NCBI GenBank assembly: GCA_945952045.1
Contig: CAMFHE010000006.1
Location: forward strand, 108,026-172,025
Length of the DNA: 64,000 nucleotides
Reading direction: 5' to 3'
Origin: an uncultured Rhizobium sp.
GTDB lineage: Bacteria; Pseudomonadota; Alphaproteobacteria; Rhizobiales; Rhizobiaceae
Shown here: positions 33,441-42,583 of the stretch, piece after piece
Layout of the letters: every line of letters begins with the position of its first letter
Position numbering within the stretch: position 1 is the first letter of the stretch
Made by a program: the position numbers and the translations under genes
Notes under the pieces: generated by a model
The model's database searches: none
The model's input: only the letters and a program-made list of their open reading frames with translations
Told to the model about the DNA's origin: nothing

Positions 33441-34892
33441 TCAGAGGCGATAGCGACGGGGCGATGGGGCATAGTCTTCGTCCTCCTCCCGGTTTGCGGC
33501 CCGGTAAGGGCGGAAGGTGACCTGTTTCGCAGCGGCGTTGGCCGCAGCCGTGTAGCGGGCATAGGCCAGCAAGGCCGACAGGGCCGCAATGCCGAGGCCG
33601 ATCAGCGCGCCCATCATCGTGCCGACGATTGCCCACAGGATCATACCGACTGTTCCGCTGCGTATATCGGCGGGATAAGCCTTGGATAGAATGCGGATAT
33701 TGGCGGAGTCGATCTTGCCGAATTCCGCCGCCTCGCGCGCACGCGTTTCGAACGACGACAATAGCTCGCGGTCGGAGGCAATCTGCTGCTCCAGCGCGCG
33801 CAATTCGATGGAGGCGCGGCGCGCCTCCTCGTTCTGGCCGGTCAGGCGCGCGACTGTGGCCGAAAGGTCGTCACGCTCCTTCATGACCTGGCGCAAGGCG
33901 GTTTGGCCGGAACCGCGCACCCGCTCCAATTCGCGGCGCATGAGGCTATCGATCTCGGCGACCTGATTCTGGGCGCTGCGAAGTGTCGGGTGCTGACTGC
34001 CGAATTTCATCGACATCTTCGCCACTTCCTCGCGCGCCGCAACCTGGCGGCTGATCAACGTGTTGAGAAGCGTTTGTTCCGATGGATTTGCAAGCCCGGC
34101 AATGACGCCCGGTTCGGCGCTCTGCAATTGCTCGCTGCGGGCACGCGCGACCGACAACCGTTCGTCGGCGGCAGCCAATGCCGCGACGGCGCTCGAGAGC
34201 TGCTGGTCGACGATCAACTTGTCGTCGCTGCTGAACAGCTTGTATTTCTGCCGATATTCCTCGGCCTTCATTTCGGAATCGGCAAGCCGCGCGCGCAACT
34301 GGTCGAGGCGTGACGTCAGGTCGCCGGTCAGTTTTTCGGTTGCGCGCAACCGGCTGTCGGAATCCTCATCGAGATAGGCGGAAACGATGCCGTTCGAAAG
34401 GCGCGCCGCCCTTTCGGGGTTCTTGTCCTTGACCGAAATGGAGAGAATATAGCTGCGCTCCGCACGGTTGATCTCGATCGCCTTGCGAAATGTATTGATT
34501 TCGGTCGCCGAAGGACTGGCGGCAGCTGCGCCCTGCGCTGCGGCTGTGTTGGCAAGCGCTCTTGCGAGCACGCTTTCCGAGAGCATCACGTGGCTCTGGC
34601 TTTCGACATAGTTGACGGCGGCGTTGGCGTCATACTGGCCGGTTGTCAGGTCGTTCTTGAAGACCTGGAAACCGCGCGGGTCGATCAGAACTTCGGAGGT
34701 TGCGACATAGGTTTGCGGCAGGAGCGAGCGCGCACCGCCACCGAGTGCACCGCCGAGAATGGCGAGCACGATGATCGCAGGTGCGAAACGGCGCACCTCC
34801 CGGCTCAGCAGAACCCAGGTCATCGGCCAGGTCCCCGCATCCGGCGGTGCCGTATCCAGAAGGCTGGTAGGTCCGCGCAAAGACCGTCTCAT
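33441..34892 (-). CDS. Polysaccharide chain-length determinant (Wzz/GNVR family, no kinase domain)
   Basis: A 483-residue inner-membrane protein. One membrane segment near the N-terminus (about 32-55) and one near the C-terminus (about 420-445) flank a large periplasmic region with long coiled coils (Glu/Arg/Gln-rich, about 170-390). The final cytoplasmic tail is basic and short, without the Walker motifs or tyrosine cluster of ExoP-type co-polymerases. It therefore needs a separate kinase or none. Start at 34892 follows GAGGACAGGA. It is the first gene of the leftward unit Wzz, Wzx, epimerase. Confidence 0.88.
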   Translation of the reverse strand: MRRSLRGPTSLLDTAPPDAGTWPMTWVLLSREVRRFAPAIIVLAILGGALGGGARSLLPQTYVATSEVLIDPRGFQVFKNDLTTGQYDANAAVNYVESQSHVMLSESVLARALANTAAAQGAAAASPSATEINTFRKAIEINRAERSYILSISVKDKNPERAARLSNGIVSAYLDEDSDSRLRATEKLTGDLTSRLDQLRARLADSEMKAEEYRQKYKLFSSDDKLIVDQQLSSAVAALAAADERLSVARARSEQLQSAEPGVIAGLANPSEQTLLNTLISRQVAAREEVAKMSMKFGSQHPTLRSAQNQVAEIDSLMRRELERVRGSGQTALRQVMKERDDLSATVARLTGQNEEARRASIELRALEQQIASDRELLSSFETRAREAAEFGKIDSANIRILSKAYPADIRSGTVGMILWAIVGTMMGALIGLGIAALSALLAYARYTAAANAAAKQVTFRPYRAANREEDEDYAPSPRRYRL

Positions 34893-35217
34893 GCGATTCC
34901 TGTCCTCAATCAAAAGCCGGCCCGGAACGATATCGAAGGCCGGCAACGATCCTTTTCCGGTGAGCTCCATTTGCATGGCGGCAATAAGGGCCAACGATTG
35001 TCCGATGGCGTCAGGCTCACCATCGCGGTTTTTGCTTAATATTTGGTTCAGAAATGCCGGTCGGCCGCCCCTGTTCTTAAGGAAGAATACGGTGCCAAAA
35101 GAGAGCCGGCCGCATGGTGGGGCTTGCATGAACGGGAGCGAAATGCTCCTCAATGGTAACGCGCGACGGTGCCGGGGAGGGTACTGTCAATTTTCAAGCG
35201 TCATTGCGGAGGATGGA
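34893..35217. other. Divergent spacer between Wzz-like and FGGY kinase genes
   Basis: 325 bases without a supported gene. It must carry the promoters for the leftward polysaccharide unit and the rightward catabolic island. An AT-rich patch near 35030-35050 (TTTTTGCTTAATATTTGG) is the likeliest promoter area. I could not assign boxes. Confidence 0.45.
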
Positions 35218-36720
35218 ATGTCTGGCGATCTGTTTCTCACCATCGATGTCGGCACAGGCAGCGTTCGCGCCGCCCTTGTCGACAGGCGCGGCAAGGTGCT
35301 GACCATCATTGCGCGCGAGCATGAGCAGATCGTGCCGCAATTCGGCTGGTCTGAGCAGCGCCCGGCAGATTGGTGGAGCGGCGTCGTTGCCGCCATCCGC
35401 GACGTGTTGGACGGGCAGCCGGAGGCGCGCTCGCGCATTGCCGCCGTCTCCGCCTGCGGCCAGATGCACGGCACGGTGCTGGTCGACGATACCGGCGCGC
35501 TGACGCGCGAGACAGCGCCGCTTTGGAACGACAAGCGCACCGTCGCCCATGTCGAGGCCTTCGAGCGTCGCCATCGACCGGAAAGTTACCTGACCCACAG
35601 CGCCAATCCCGCCGCGCCCGCCTGGCCCGGCTTCAAGCTGCAGTGGCTGCGCGATACCGATCCCTCCGCATGGGCGCGGACGGCCGCGGTTCTGATGCCG
35701 AAGGATTACATCAATTTGCGCCTGACCGGTGAAATCGCGATGGACCGCACCGATGGCGGCGCAAGCTTCCTGATGGATCCGCAAACCGGCGACTGGTCGC
35801 AAACAATGATCGATATGCTCGATCTCGATCGCACCAAACTGGCGCCGCTGCGCAATCCGCTCGATATTCTGGGGCATGTCACCGAGGTGGCGGCGCGGGA
35901 AACGGGTCTTCGCGAGGGCACCCCGGTGCTGGTCGGCGGCGGCGATTATCCTTTGGCCTTGCTCGGCTCCGGCGTTTGCCGACCGGGTATCGGCTCTGAG
36001 GTCATGGGCACCTCGGCGATCATCACCGCGATTGCGGAAAAACCCTTGCCCGATCCGCAGGTCTCGAATGTCGGCACGGTCGAGGGCAATTGGGGCGCCT
36101 TCATGCTCCTGGAATCCGGCGGCGACGCCATGCGCTGGGCGCGCCGAGCCTTTCATGAAAAGCAGGCGAGCTACGAGGAGATCGTCGAAAAGGCGGCCTT
36201 GGCGCCGCCGGGCGCCGAGCGGCTGTTCTTCATGCCCTATCTCGCCGGCGAGCGGCTTGGCGATCACCGCAACGCCCGCGCCCAGTTCTTCGGTATCGGT
36301 GCCGCGCATGGGCTGCCGCATCTGCACCGGGCCGTGCTCGAAGGCGTCGCCTTCGCGGTCAAGCGCCATATCGACATTCTCGATCGCATCTCCGGCACGC
36401 CGCTCCAGCGTATCATCGCTTCCGGTGGCGGCGCGCGCGCTGCCTTCTGGATGAAGATCAAGGCGAGCGTCTATGGCATCCCAATCCTGGTGCCCGCAGA
36501 AGCGGAGTGCGGCATCGTCGGCTGCGCCGCCATGGCCGCCACCGCAACCGGCCAGTTTTCGAAGGTCGAGGATGCCGCAGAAGCTTACGTCTCCTACTCG
36601 GACGAAATTACGCCCGATCCGGCCTGGTCGGATATCTACCGGCCGATGCAGGCAGTGTTCGAGAGGTTATATTTCCACAGCCAGGCGCTGTATGACGATC
36701 TTGATCGCCTGCCCGGCTGA
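35218..36720 (+). CDS. FGGY-family carbohydrate kinase (xylulokinase-like)
   Basis: A 500-residue sugar kinase. The N-terminal phosphate loop IDVGTGSVRAALVD (about 8-21), GQMHGTVLVD (about 81-90), the region GSGVCRPGIGSEVMGTSAI and the late ASGGGARAAFW adenosine motif match the xylulokinase/erythritol kinase/AI-2 kinase group. The start at 35218 follows GGAGG at good spacing; a longer open frame upstream is not family-like. It would phosphorylate a ketose or polyol. It precedes a DeoR-type regulator and the deoC operon and probably feeds the same route, perhaps on the product of the dehydrogenase at 47589. Confidence 0.88.
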   Translation: MSGDLFLTIDVGTGSVRAALVDRRGKVLTIIAREHEQIVPQFGWSEQRPADWWSGVVAAIRDVLDGQPEARSRIAAVSACGQMHGTVLVDDTGALTRETAPLWNDKRTVAHVEAFERRHRPESYLTHSANPAAPAWPGFKLQWLRDTDPSAWARTAAVLMPKDYINLRLTGEIAMDRTDGGASFLMDPQTGDWSQTMIDMLDLDRTKLAPLRNPLDILGHVTEVAARETGLREGTPVLVGGGDYPLALLGSGVCRPGIGSEVMGTSAIITAIAEKPLPDPQVSNVGTVEGNWGAFMLLESGGDAMRWARRAFHEKQASYEEIVEKAALAPPGAERLFFMPYLAGERLGDHRNARAQFFGIGAAHGLPHLHRAVLEGVAFAVKRHIDILDRISGTPLQRIIASGGGARAAFWMKIKASVYGIPILVPAEAECGIVGCAAMAATATGQFSKVEDAAEAYVSYSDEITPDPAWSDIYRPMQAVFERLYFHSQALYDDLDRLPG

Positions 36721-36782
36721 TCAGGCGCGCAATATATGTAATAATAATCACAAATATCTGGCAGCTCCTGACGAATTATGTT

Positions 36783-36795
36783 ATGATTTCATCAT
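36783..36795. promoter_or_regulatory. Candidate DeoR-type operator upstream of the regulator gene
   Basis: ATGATTTCATCAT is an inverted repeat (ATGAT/ATCAT) 30 bases before the regulator start. Its core TGATTTCAT recurs twice, in inverse orientation, before deoC (37599-37607 and 37625-37634). Repetition at both targets suggests autoregulation by the adjacent repressor. Confidence 0.5.
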
Positions 36796-36824
36796 GGCTC
36801 GATAAGAAGCCGCAGGAGGCGGGA

Positions 36825-37550
36825 ATGGTGGATCGTAAAAGTCAGCGTGTTGCGGCATTGGCGGATGCATTGGGCGAACATCGCGTGCTGCATGTGCGCC
36901 AGGCGGCTGAATTGCTGAATGTTTCGGAAATGACGGTGCGCCGCGATGTCGCCGACAATCCGACGTCGTTCCAGTTTCTCGGCGGCCATATCATGCTGGC
37001 GGGCGAGCGGGACGGCGAGGCGCCCTATGAATTGGGTCTTGCCGCAAATCTTCACGCCAGCGCCAAACGCGCCGCCTGCCGCCATGCGCTGAAGCATGTG
37101 GGACGTGGCGATACGATCTATCTCGACTGTGGGACGACGCTTGTCCATCTTGTTGAAATGATACCGGAAAATTCCGATATCACTGTCGTATGCTGCGCGA
37201 TGAACGTTGCCGAGCGGCTGGCGCGACGGTCCGATATCCGCATGATCATGCTGGGCGGTCTATATCATCCGTCCACAGCCTCCTTTTCCGGCAATCCGGG
37301 GCTGGAAACACTGGATCAGCTCGGCATCAACATCGCCTTCCTTTCGGCAGCCGGCATCGATTTCACCCGGGGCGCGACCTGTGCGCATTTTCACGAAGTG
37401 GCGGTCAAGCAGAAGGTGATCGCGCTGGCGCAACGCTGCCATCTGGTCGCCGACAAGAGCAAGATCGGCGTGCAAAAACCGGCCTTTTTTGCATCGATGA
37501 GGGCCTTTCAGTCGCTGATCACCGAGGATGGCGAGCAGAAAGGCAAGTGA
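36825..37550 (+). CDS. DeoR-family transcriptional regulator of the deoC island
   Basis: A 241-residue protein with an N-terminal winged helix (VRQAAELLNVSEMTVRRDV, about 24-42) and a DeoRC domain with YLDCGTTLVHL, FNPGLETL-like SGNPGLETLDQLG and the late VADKSKIG motif. Size and neighbourhood (deoC, ribokinase) resemble the deoxyribonucleoside repressor DeoR of enterobacteria, whose inducer is deoxyribose 5-phosphate. The start at 36825 has GGAGGCGGGA upstream; an earlier ATG at 36783 lies within the operator-like palindrome and is less likely. Related motifs occur before both this gene and deoC. Confidence 0.9.
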   Translation: MVDRKSQRVAALADALGEHRVLHVRQAAELLNVSEMTVRRDVADNPTSFQFLGGHIMLAGERDGEAPYELGLAANLHASAKRAACRHALKHVGRGDTIYLDCGTTLVHLVEMIPENSDITVVCCAMNVAERLARRSDIRMIMLGGLYHPSTASFSGNPGLETLDQLGINIAFLSAAGIDFTRGATCAHFHEVAVKQKVIALAQRCHLVADKSKIGVQKPAFFASMRAFQSLITEDGEQKGK

Positions 37551-37581
37551 AGTCAACGTGTTTGCGTGATGCGCAACGGAC

Positions 37582-37634
37582 TTGACTTCGCTGTGAAATG
37601 ATGAAATTCTAACATCATCCTGATCATGAAATCA
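37582..37634 (+). promoter_or_regulatory. Promoter with overlapping operator motifs before deoC
   Basis: TTGACT (37582-37587) and AATTCT (37605-37610) are 17 bases apart and form a plausible sigma-70 promoter. Two inverse copies of the TGATTTCAT-like motif (37599-37607 and 37625-37634) overlap and follow the -10. ATGATG and CATCAT flank the first. A repressor bound here would block the deoC operon. Confidence 0.55.
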
Positions 37635-37678
37635 CAAAAGCTCGTGCATCAAGACAATGGGCGCGCAGGGAGGCGGCA

Positions 37679-38677
37679 TTGGCATTACTGGCGACCGAAG
37701 ACGACGGCGCGCGCGTTGCTAATCACGGTTGGCCACGCAATGCCGGCATGGGGCTCGATACCGGCTGGGTAGCGGAGCAACGAGTCAATCTTTCGGCGAG
37801 TGAACGGCGCGTGGCGACGCTGCCGGGCCGCCGGACGGTCAAGAAGGATGCACAGGCGGCCTGGCTGTTGAAGGCGATCACCTGCATGGACCTGACGACG
37901 CTGAGCGGCGACGATACGCGTGAGCGTGTCCAGCGTCTCTGCGCCAAGGCGCGCCGGCCCGTTCGGCAGGATCTGCTCGATGCCATGGGCATGGGCGAGC
38001 GCCACATCACCACCGGCGCCATCTGCGTCTATCATCGGTTCGTTTCCACGGCCGTCGAGGCGCTGGAAGGCTCCGGCATTCCGGTCGCAGCCGTTTCCAC
38101 CGGCTTTCCGGCCGGCCTTGCCCCGCATGACGTCAAGCTGCGCGAGATCGAGGCATCCGTTGCCGATGGCGCGAAGGAAATCGACATTGTCATCACCCGC
38201 GAGCATGTGCTGACCGGCAACTGGCAGGCGCTATATGACGAGATGCGCGATTATCGCGAAGCCTGTGGCGATGCGCATGTGAAGGCGATCCTCGCGACCG
38301 GCGACCTGAAGACGCTGCGCAACGTCGCGCGCGCCTCGCTGGTCTGCATGATGGCCGGCGCCGATTTCATCAAGACCTCCACCGGCAAGGAAGGCGTCAA
38401 TGCTACGCTGCTCGTAACGCTGACCATGCTGCGCATGATCCGCGCCTATGAGGAACGCACCGGCTTCAAGGTCGGCTACAAGCCTGCCGGCGGCATTTCC
38501 ACGGCCAAGGACATTCTCAATTACCAGTTCTTGATGAAGGAAGAGCTGGGCCGCGAATGGCTGGAGCCCGATCTCTTTCGCATCGGCGCTTCGAGCCTGC
38601 TCGCCGATATCGAGCGTCAGCTTGAGCATCATGTCACCGGCGCCTACTCGGCCTTCAACCGCCACTCGATTGGATGA
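37679..38677 (+). CDS. deoC: Deoxyribose-phosphate aldolase
   Basis: A 332-residue class I aldolase that splits 2-deoxy-D-ribose 5-phosphate into glyceraldehyde 3-phosphate and acetaldehyde. The Schiff-base Lys232 lies in FIKTSTGK and the second catalytic Lys268 in GYKPAGG, both fully conserved. Length and sequence favour the longer DERA type (also found in animals) over the 250-residue enterobacterial type. The gene starts with TTG at 37679, five bases after GGGAGG. It overlaps the aldehyde dehydrogenase by ATGA, which fits direct disposal of acetaldehyde. It is preceded by a promoter with operator-like motifs. Confidence 0.95.
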   Translation: MALLATEDDGARVANHGWPRNAGMGLDTGWVAEQRVNLSASERRVATLPGRRTVKKDAQAAWLLKAITCMDLTTLSGDDTRERVQRLCAKARRPVRQDLLDAMGMGERHITTGAICVYHRFVSTAVEALEGSGIPVAAVSTGFPAGLAPHDVKLREIEASVADGAKEIDIVITREHVLTGNWQALYDEMRDYREACGDAHVKAILATGDLKTLRNVARASLVCMMAGADFIKTSTGKEGVNATLLVTLTMLRMIRAYEERTGFKVGYKPAGGISTAKDILNYQFLMKEELGREWLEPDLFRIGASSLLADIERQLEHHVTGAYSAFNRHSIG

Positions 38678-41067
38678 CCCCGATGTCCGTAGCAAGGTAT
38701 TTTGACGAAATGTCCTATGGACCCGCCCCGGAGGCCGATGGCGAGGCTCGCCAGTGGCTGGCTTCCCACAAGGCCGAATTCGGCCATTTCATCAACGGCG
38801 CTTTCGTTGCGCCGCAGTCCGGCCAGCATTTCGATACGCTGGAGCCGGCGACCGGCGCGTTGCTGGCGAAGATAGGCCAAGGCAATGCCGCCGACGTCGA
38901 TGCCGCCGTCGCTGCCGCCCGCAAGGCGCAAACAGCCTGGGCGAAGCTGCCCGGCCATGCTCGGGCCCGCCATCTCTATGCGCTTGCCCGCATGATCCAG
39001 CGCCATGCGCGCTTGATCGCTGTCATCGAAGCGCTCGACAATGGCAAGCCGATCCGCGAGACCCGCGATATCGACGTGCCGCTCGCTGCCCGTCATTTCT
39101 ATTACCATGCCGGCTGGGCGCAGCTGCAGGAAACGGAATTCGCCGATCAGGTGCCAGTCGGCGTCGTCGGTCAGGTCATTCCGTGGAATTTCCCCTTCCT
39201 GATGCTTGCCTGGAAGGTGGCGCCGGCGCTTGCACTCGGCAACACCGTCGTGCTCAAGCCCGCCGAATTCACGCCGCTGACGGCGCTTTTGTTTGCAGAG
39301 CTTGCCGCTGCCGCCGGCCTGCCGGCAGGCGTGCTGAACGTCGTCACCGGCGATGGCCAGACCGGCGCGTTGATCGTCGATCACGGCGATGTCGACAAGA
39401 TCGCCTTTACCGGCTCGACCGATGTCGGCCGCATCATCCGTGAGCGCACCGCCGGTTCCGGCAAGTCGCTGACGCTGGAACTGGGCGGTAAGTCGCCGTT
39501 CATCGTCTTTGACGATGCCGATATCGACGGCGCGGTCGAAGGCGTGGTCGATGCCATCTGGTTCAATCAGGGTCAGGTCTGCTGCGCCGGCTCGCGCCTG
39601 CTGGTCCAGGCCGGCATCGCGCCGCTGTTCCACAACCGGCTGAAGCGGCGCATGGGCACGCTGCGCGTCGGCCAGCCGCTCGACAAGGCTATCGACATGG
39701 CCGCCATCGTTGCGCCGGTGCAGTTGCAACGCATCGAAAGCCTTGTGGCGCAAGGGGTTGCCGAAGGCGCCAGCCTGTTCCAGCCAGAGATCGAGCTGCC
39801 CAAGGGCGGTTCCTTCTATCGCCCGACGCTGCTGACCGAGGTACAGCCGACCTCCATCGTCGCCACGGAAGAAATCTTCGGGCCGGTTGCCGTCTCCATG
39901 ACCTTCCGCACGCCGGAAGAGGCGATCCAGCTGGCCAACCACACGCGCTACGGTCTCGCCGCCAGCATCTGGAGCGAAACAATTGGTCTCGCGCTGAACG
40001 TCGCGGCCAAGCTTGCCGCCGGCGTCGTCTGGGTCAATGCCACCAATCTTTTCGATGCCGCAGCCGGTTTCGGCGGCAAACGCGAATCCGGTTTCGGTCG
40101 CGAGGGTGGCCGCGAAGGCGCTTACGAATATCTGAAGCCCAAGGCCTGGGTCGGCCGCAAGGCGCGCCCGGCTTATGCCGCTCCCGTCCTGAAATCGACG
40201 ACCAGCGATTTCGCCATGCCAGCCATCGACCAGACGGCAAAGCTCTATGTCGGCGGCAAGCAGGCGCGTCCGGATGGCAATTATTCCCGCCCTGTGCTGT
40301 CGCCCAAGGGCAAGGTGCTGGGCGAGGTCGGCGAAGGCAATCGCAAGGATATCCGCAATGCGGTTGCCGCCGCGCAAGGCGCCGCCGGCTGGACCTCGGC
40401 CACCACCCATAACCGCGCGCAGATTCTCTATTACATCGCCGAGAATCTCTCCGGCCGGGCAGGCGAATTCGCCGAGCGCATCGCCGCCATGACTGGCGCG
40501 TCCGCATCTGCTGCCCGCGCGGAAGTCGATGCCTCGATCTCGCGCCTGTTCACCTATGGCGCCTGGGCCGACAAGTTCGAGGGCGCGGTGCATCAGCCGC
40601 CATTGCGCGGCGTGGCGCTCGCCATGCCGGAAGCGATCGGCGTTGTCGGTGTCGTCTGCCCGCCGGAAGCCCCGCTTCTCGGACTGATCAGCAGCGTCGC
40701 GCCGCTGATTGCGGTCGGGAACCGGGTTGTCGTGGTGCCGAGCGAGCCGCATCCGCTGGCGGCGACGGATTTCTATACCGTGCTGGAAACGTCGGACGTT
40801 CCCGCCGGCGTCGTCAATATCGTCACCGGTTCCGCCATGGAACTCGGCAAGACGCTGGCAAGCCATAACGATGTCGATGCCCTCTGGGCTTTCGGCTCGG
40901 CAGAACTGTCGACCATGGTGGAAAAGCTGTCGGTCGGCAATCTCAAGCGCACCTTCGTCGATTACGGCAAGGCCATCGACTGGATGAACCAGGCTGCTGC
41001 CGAGGGACGCCTGTTCCTGAACCGCGCCGTCGACGTCAAGAACATCTGGATCCCCTACGGGGAGTGA
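38674..41067 (+). CDS. Two-domain aldehyde dehydrogenase (ALDH16-like) with inactive second domain
   Basis: A 797-residue protein. Residues about 35-490 form a complete ALDH domain: PWNFP, LELGGK with Glu269, and FNQGQVC with catalytic Cys303. Residues about 510-797 repeat the ALDH fold (GVVGVVCPPEAP, PAGVVNIVTG) but lack the catalytic Cys and Glu blocks. This is the architecture of family ALDH16, in which the second domain is non-catalytic. Coupled to deoC by a four-base overlap, it most likely oxidises acetaldehyde to acetate. Start codons at 38674 and 38683 are both possible; I use the first because of the overlap. Confidence 0.92.
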   Translation: MTPMSVARYFDEMSYGPAPEADGEARQWLASHKAEFGHFINGAFVAPQSGQHFDTLEPATGALLAKIGQGNAADVDAAVAAARKAQTAWAKLPGHARARHLYALARMIQRHARLIAVIEALDNGKPIRETRDIDVPLAARHFYYHAGWAQLQETEFADQVPVGVVGQVIPWNFPFLMLAWKVAPALALGNTVVLKPAEFTPLTALLFAELAAAAGLPAGVLNVVTGDGQTGALIVDHGDVDKIAFTGSTDVGRIIRERTAGSGKSLTLELGGKSPFIVFDDADIDGAVEGVVDAIWFNQGQVCCAGSRLLVQAGIAPLFHNRLKRRMGTLRVGQPLDKAIDMAAIVAPVQLQRIESLVAQGVAEGASLFQPEIELPKGGSFYRPTLLTEVQPTSIVATEEIFGPVAVSMTFRTPEEAIQLANHTRYGLAASIWSETIGLALNVAAKLAAGVVWVNATNLFDAAAGFGGKRESGFGREGGREGAYEYLKPKAWVGRKARPAYAAPVLKSTTSDFAMPAIDQTAKLYVGGKQARPDGNYSRPVLSPKGKVLGEVGEGNRKDIRNAVAAAQGAAGWTSATTHNRAQILYYIAENLSGRAGEFAERIAAMTGASASAARAEVDASISRLFTYGAWADKFEGAVHQPPLRGVALAMPEAIGVVGVVCPPEAPLLGLISSVAPLIAVGNRVVVVPSEPHPLAATDFYTVLETSDVPAGVVNIVTGSAMELGKTLASHNDVDALWAFGSAELSTMVEKLSVGNLKRTFVDYGKAIDWMNQAAAEGRLFLNRAVDVKNIWIPYGE

Positions 41068-41151
41068 GAATTTTCCGGCCGCCAGAGTCAAAGGCTGGCG
41101 GCCCGGTTTCGAACGGAAGAAGCACGCGCCGAACGGCGTCGAGGAGGACGA

Positions 41152-41601
41152 ATGCTCAAGAATATCGATCCCGCATTGAATGCGGACGTGCTGTATGCGC
41201 TGCGCGCCATGGGCCATGGCGATACGCTTGTTATCGCCGACACCAATTTCCCGTCCGACGCGATTGCCCGCCAGACGACGCTCGGCAAGCTGCTGCGCAT
41301 CGACAACGTTTCGGCGGCCCGCGCCTTCGAGGCCGTTCTGTCGGTGCTGCCGCTCGACACGCCCCTGCAGCCGTCCGTCGGCCGCATGGAAGTGATGGGC
41401 GCGCCGAACGATCTGCCGGATGTGCAAAAAGAAGTGCAGGGCGCGATCGACCGTGCCGAGGGCCAGCCGGCGCCGATGTACGGCATCGAGCGCTTCGCCT
41501 TTTATGAAAAGGCCAAGCAGGCCTATTGCGTCATCACCACGGGCGAAACCCGGTTTTATGGCTGCTTCCTGGTGACCAAGGGCGTCATTCCGCCGAAGTG
41601 A
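41152..41601 (+). CDS. RbsD/FucU-family sugar mutarotase
   Basis: A 149-residue protein of the RbsD/FucU family, which speeds interconversion of the anomers or ring forms of ribose or fucose before phosphorylation. Family features are LKNIDPALNADVLYALRAMGHGD (His of MGHGD is the conserved catalytic residue, about 22) and YGCFLVTKGVI at the C-terminus. Length near 145 fits FucU better than the 139-residue RbsD, but the two are not separable by eye. It lies between the aldehyde dehydrogenase and ribokinase genes; GGAGG precedes its ATG. Confidence 0.9.
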   Translation: MLKNIDPALNADVLYALRAMGHGDTLVIADTNFPSDAIARQTTLGKLLRIDNVSAARAFEAVLSVLPLDTPLQPSVGRMEVMGAPNDLPDVQKEVQGAIDRAEGQPAPMYGIERFAFYEKAKQAYCVITTGETRFYGCFLVTKGVIPPK

Positions 41602-41639
41602 CGGCGCGCAGGCGGTTCTGAAGGGGAGGAGGGGCAGAG

Positions 41640-42566
41640 ATGAAGTCAGGCGTATCGATTCTCGGAATTTTCGTGGCGGACACCGCCTATCTGGCCAAGC
41701 GCATGCCTGTGGTCGGGGAAACGATCACCGGCAGCGGCTTTTCGGTCGGGCCGGGTGGCAAAGGGTCAAACCAGGCGGTGGCGGCGGCGCGTGCCGGCAG
41801 TCCGGTCTCGTTCATCTCCAAGCTCGGCAAGGATACGTTTGGCGAGATGGCGCTGAAGACCTACGCCGATGCCGGGGTCACGCCGAAGATCGTCCAGATG
41901 GACGATATGCCGACGGGCGCTGCCTTCATCTATGTCAACGACCAGAACGGCGAAAACGCCATCATCGTCTATCCGGGCGCTGCCGGCACCATCGGCGTCG
42001 ATGACGTCGAAGCGGCGCGCGATACGATCGAGGCTTCTCGTATCTTCGTGACACAGCTCGAGCAGCCGGCCGATGCTGCGCAGCGCGCTCTGGAAATCGC
42101 CCATGCCGCCGGAGTGACGACGGTGTTCAATCCGGCGCCGGCGGAAGCCTTCCCCGATACGATTTATCCCTTGTGCGACTACATCGTCCCCAACGAGACG
42201 GAAGCCGCGGCGATTGTCGGTTTCGCTTTGACCTCGCTCGACGAAGCCCGGCGTGCCGGCGACATTCTTCTCGACAAGGGCGTGCGCACGGCGCTGATCA
42301 CGCTTGGCGAGCGCGGCGTTCTCTACCATACGCGCGAGCGCTCGGTGCATGTGCCGGCCGTCGCCAGCGGCCCGGTCATCGATACGACAGGGGCGGGAGA
42401 CGCGTTTGTCGGTGGTTTCTCGGCAGCTTTGGCGCGGGGGCTGGAGCCGGTCGAAGCCGTACGTTTCGGCTGCGCCACGGCAGGCATCGCCGTCACGCGC
42501 CGGGGGACCGCGCCTGCCATGCCGAAGCGTGAGGAAATCGAGGCCTTGCTGGCCGCGAAAGCCTGA
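41640..42566 (+). CDS. Ribokinase-like PfkB sugar kinase
   Basis: A 308-residue PfkB-family kinase with GPGGKGSNQAVAAARAG (about 37-53) and the anion-hole motif DTTGAGDAFVGG with catalytic Asp. It phosphorylates the 5-position of a pentose. Next to deoC and a mutarotase it could be a deoxyribokinase, making deoxyribose 5-phosphate for DeoC, or an ordinary ribokinase. It starts 39 bases after the mutarotase gene with GGGGAGGAGG upstream, and a strong hairpin follows the stop. Confidence 0.9.
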   Translation: MKSGVSILGIFVADTAYLAKRMPVVGETITGSGFSVGPGGKGSNQAVAAARAGSPVSFISKLGKDTFGEMALKTYADAGVTPKIVQMDDMPTGAAFIYVNDQNGENAIIVYPGAAGTIGVDDVEAARDTIEASRIFVTQLEQPADAAQRALEIAHAAGVTTVFNPAPAEAFPDTIYPLCDYIVPNETEAAAIVGFALTSLDEARRAGDILLDKGVRTALITLGERGVLYHTRERSVHVPAVASGPVIDTTGAGDAFVGGFSAALARGLEPVEAVRFGCATAGIAVTRRGTAPAMPKREEIEALLAAKA

Positions 42567-42583
42567 GAAATCGACCTCTGCCG

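Noticed and set aside
38644..41427. 927-codon open frame on the minus strand across the aldehyde dehydrogenase gene
   Set aside because: It mirrors a gene with clear ALDH motifs; long antisense frames are common in GC-rich coding DNA and its translation shows no recognisable domain.
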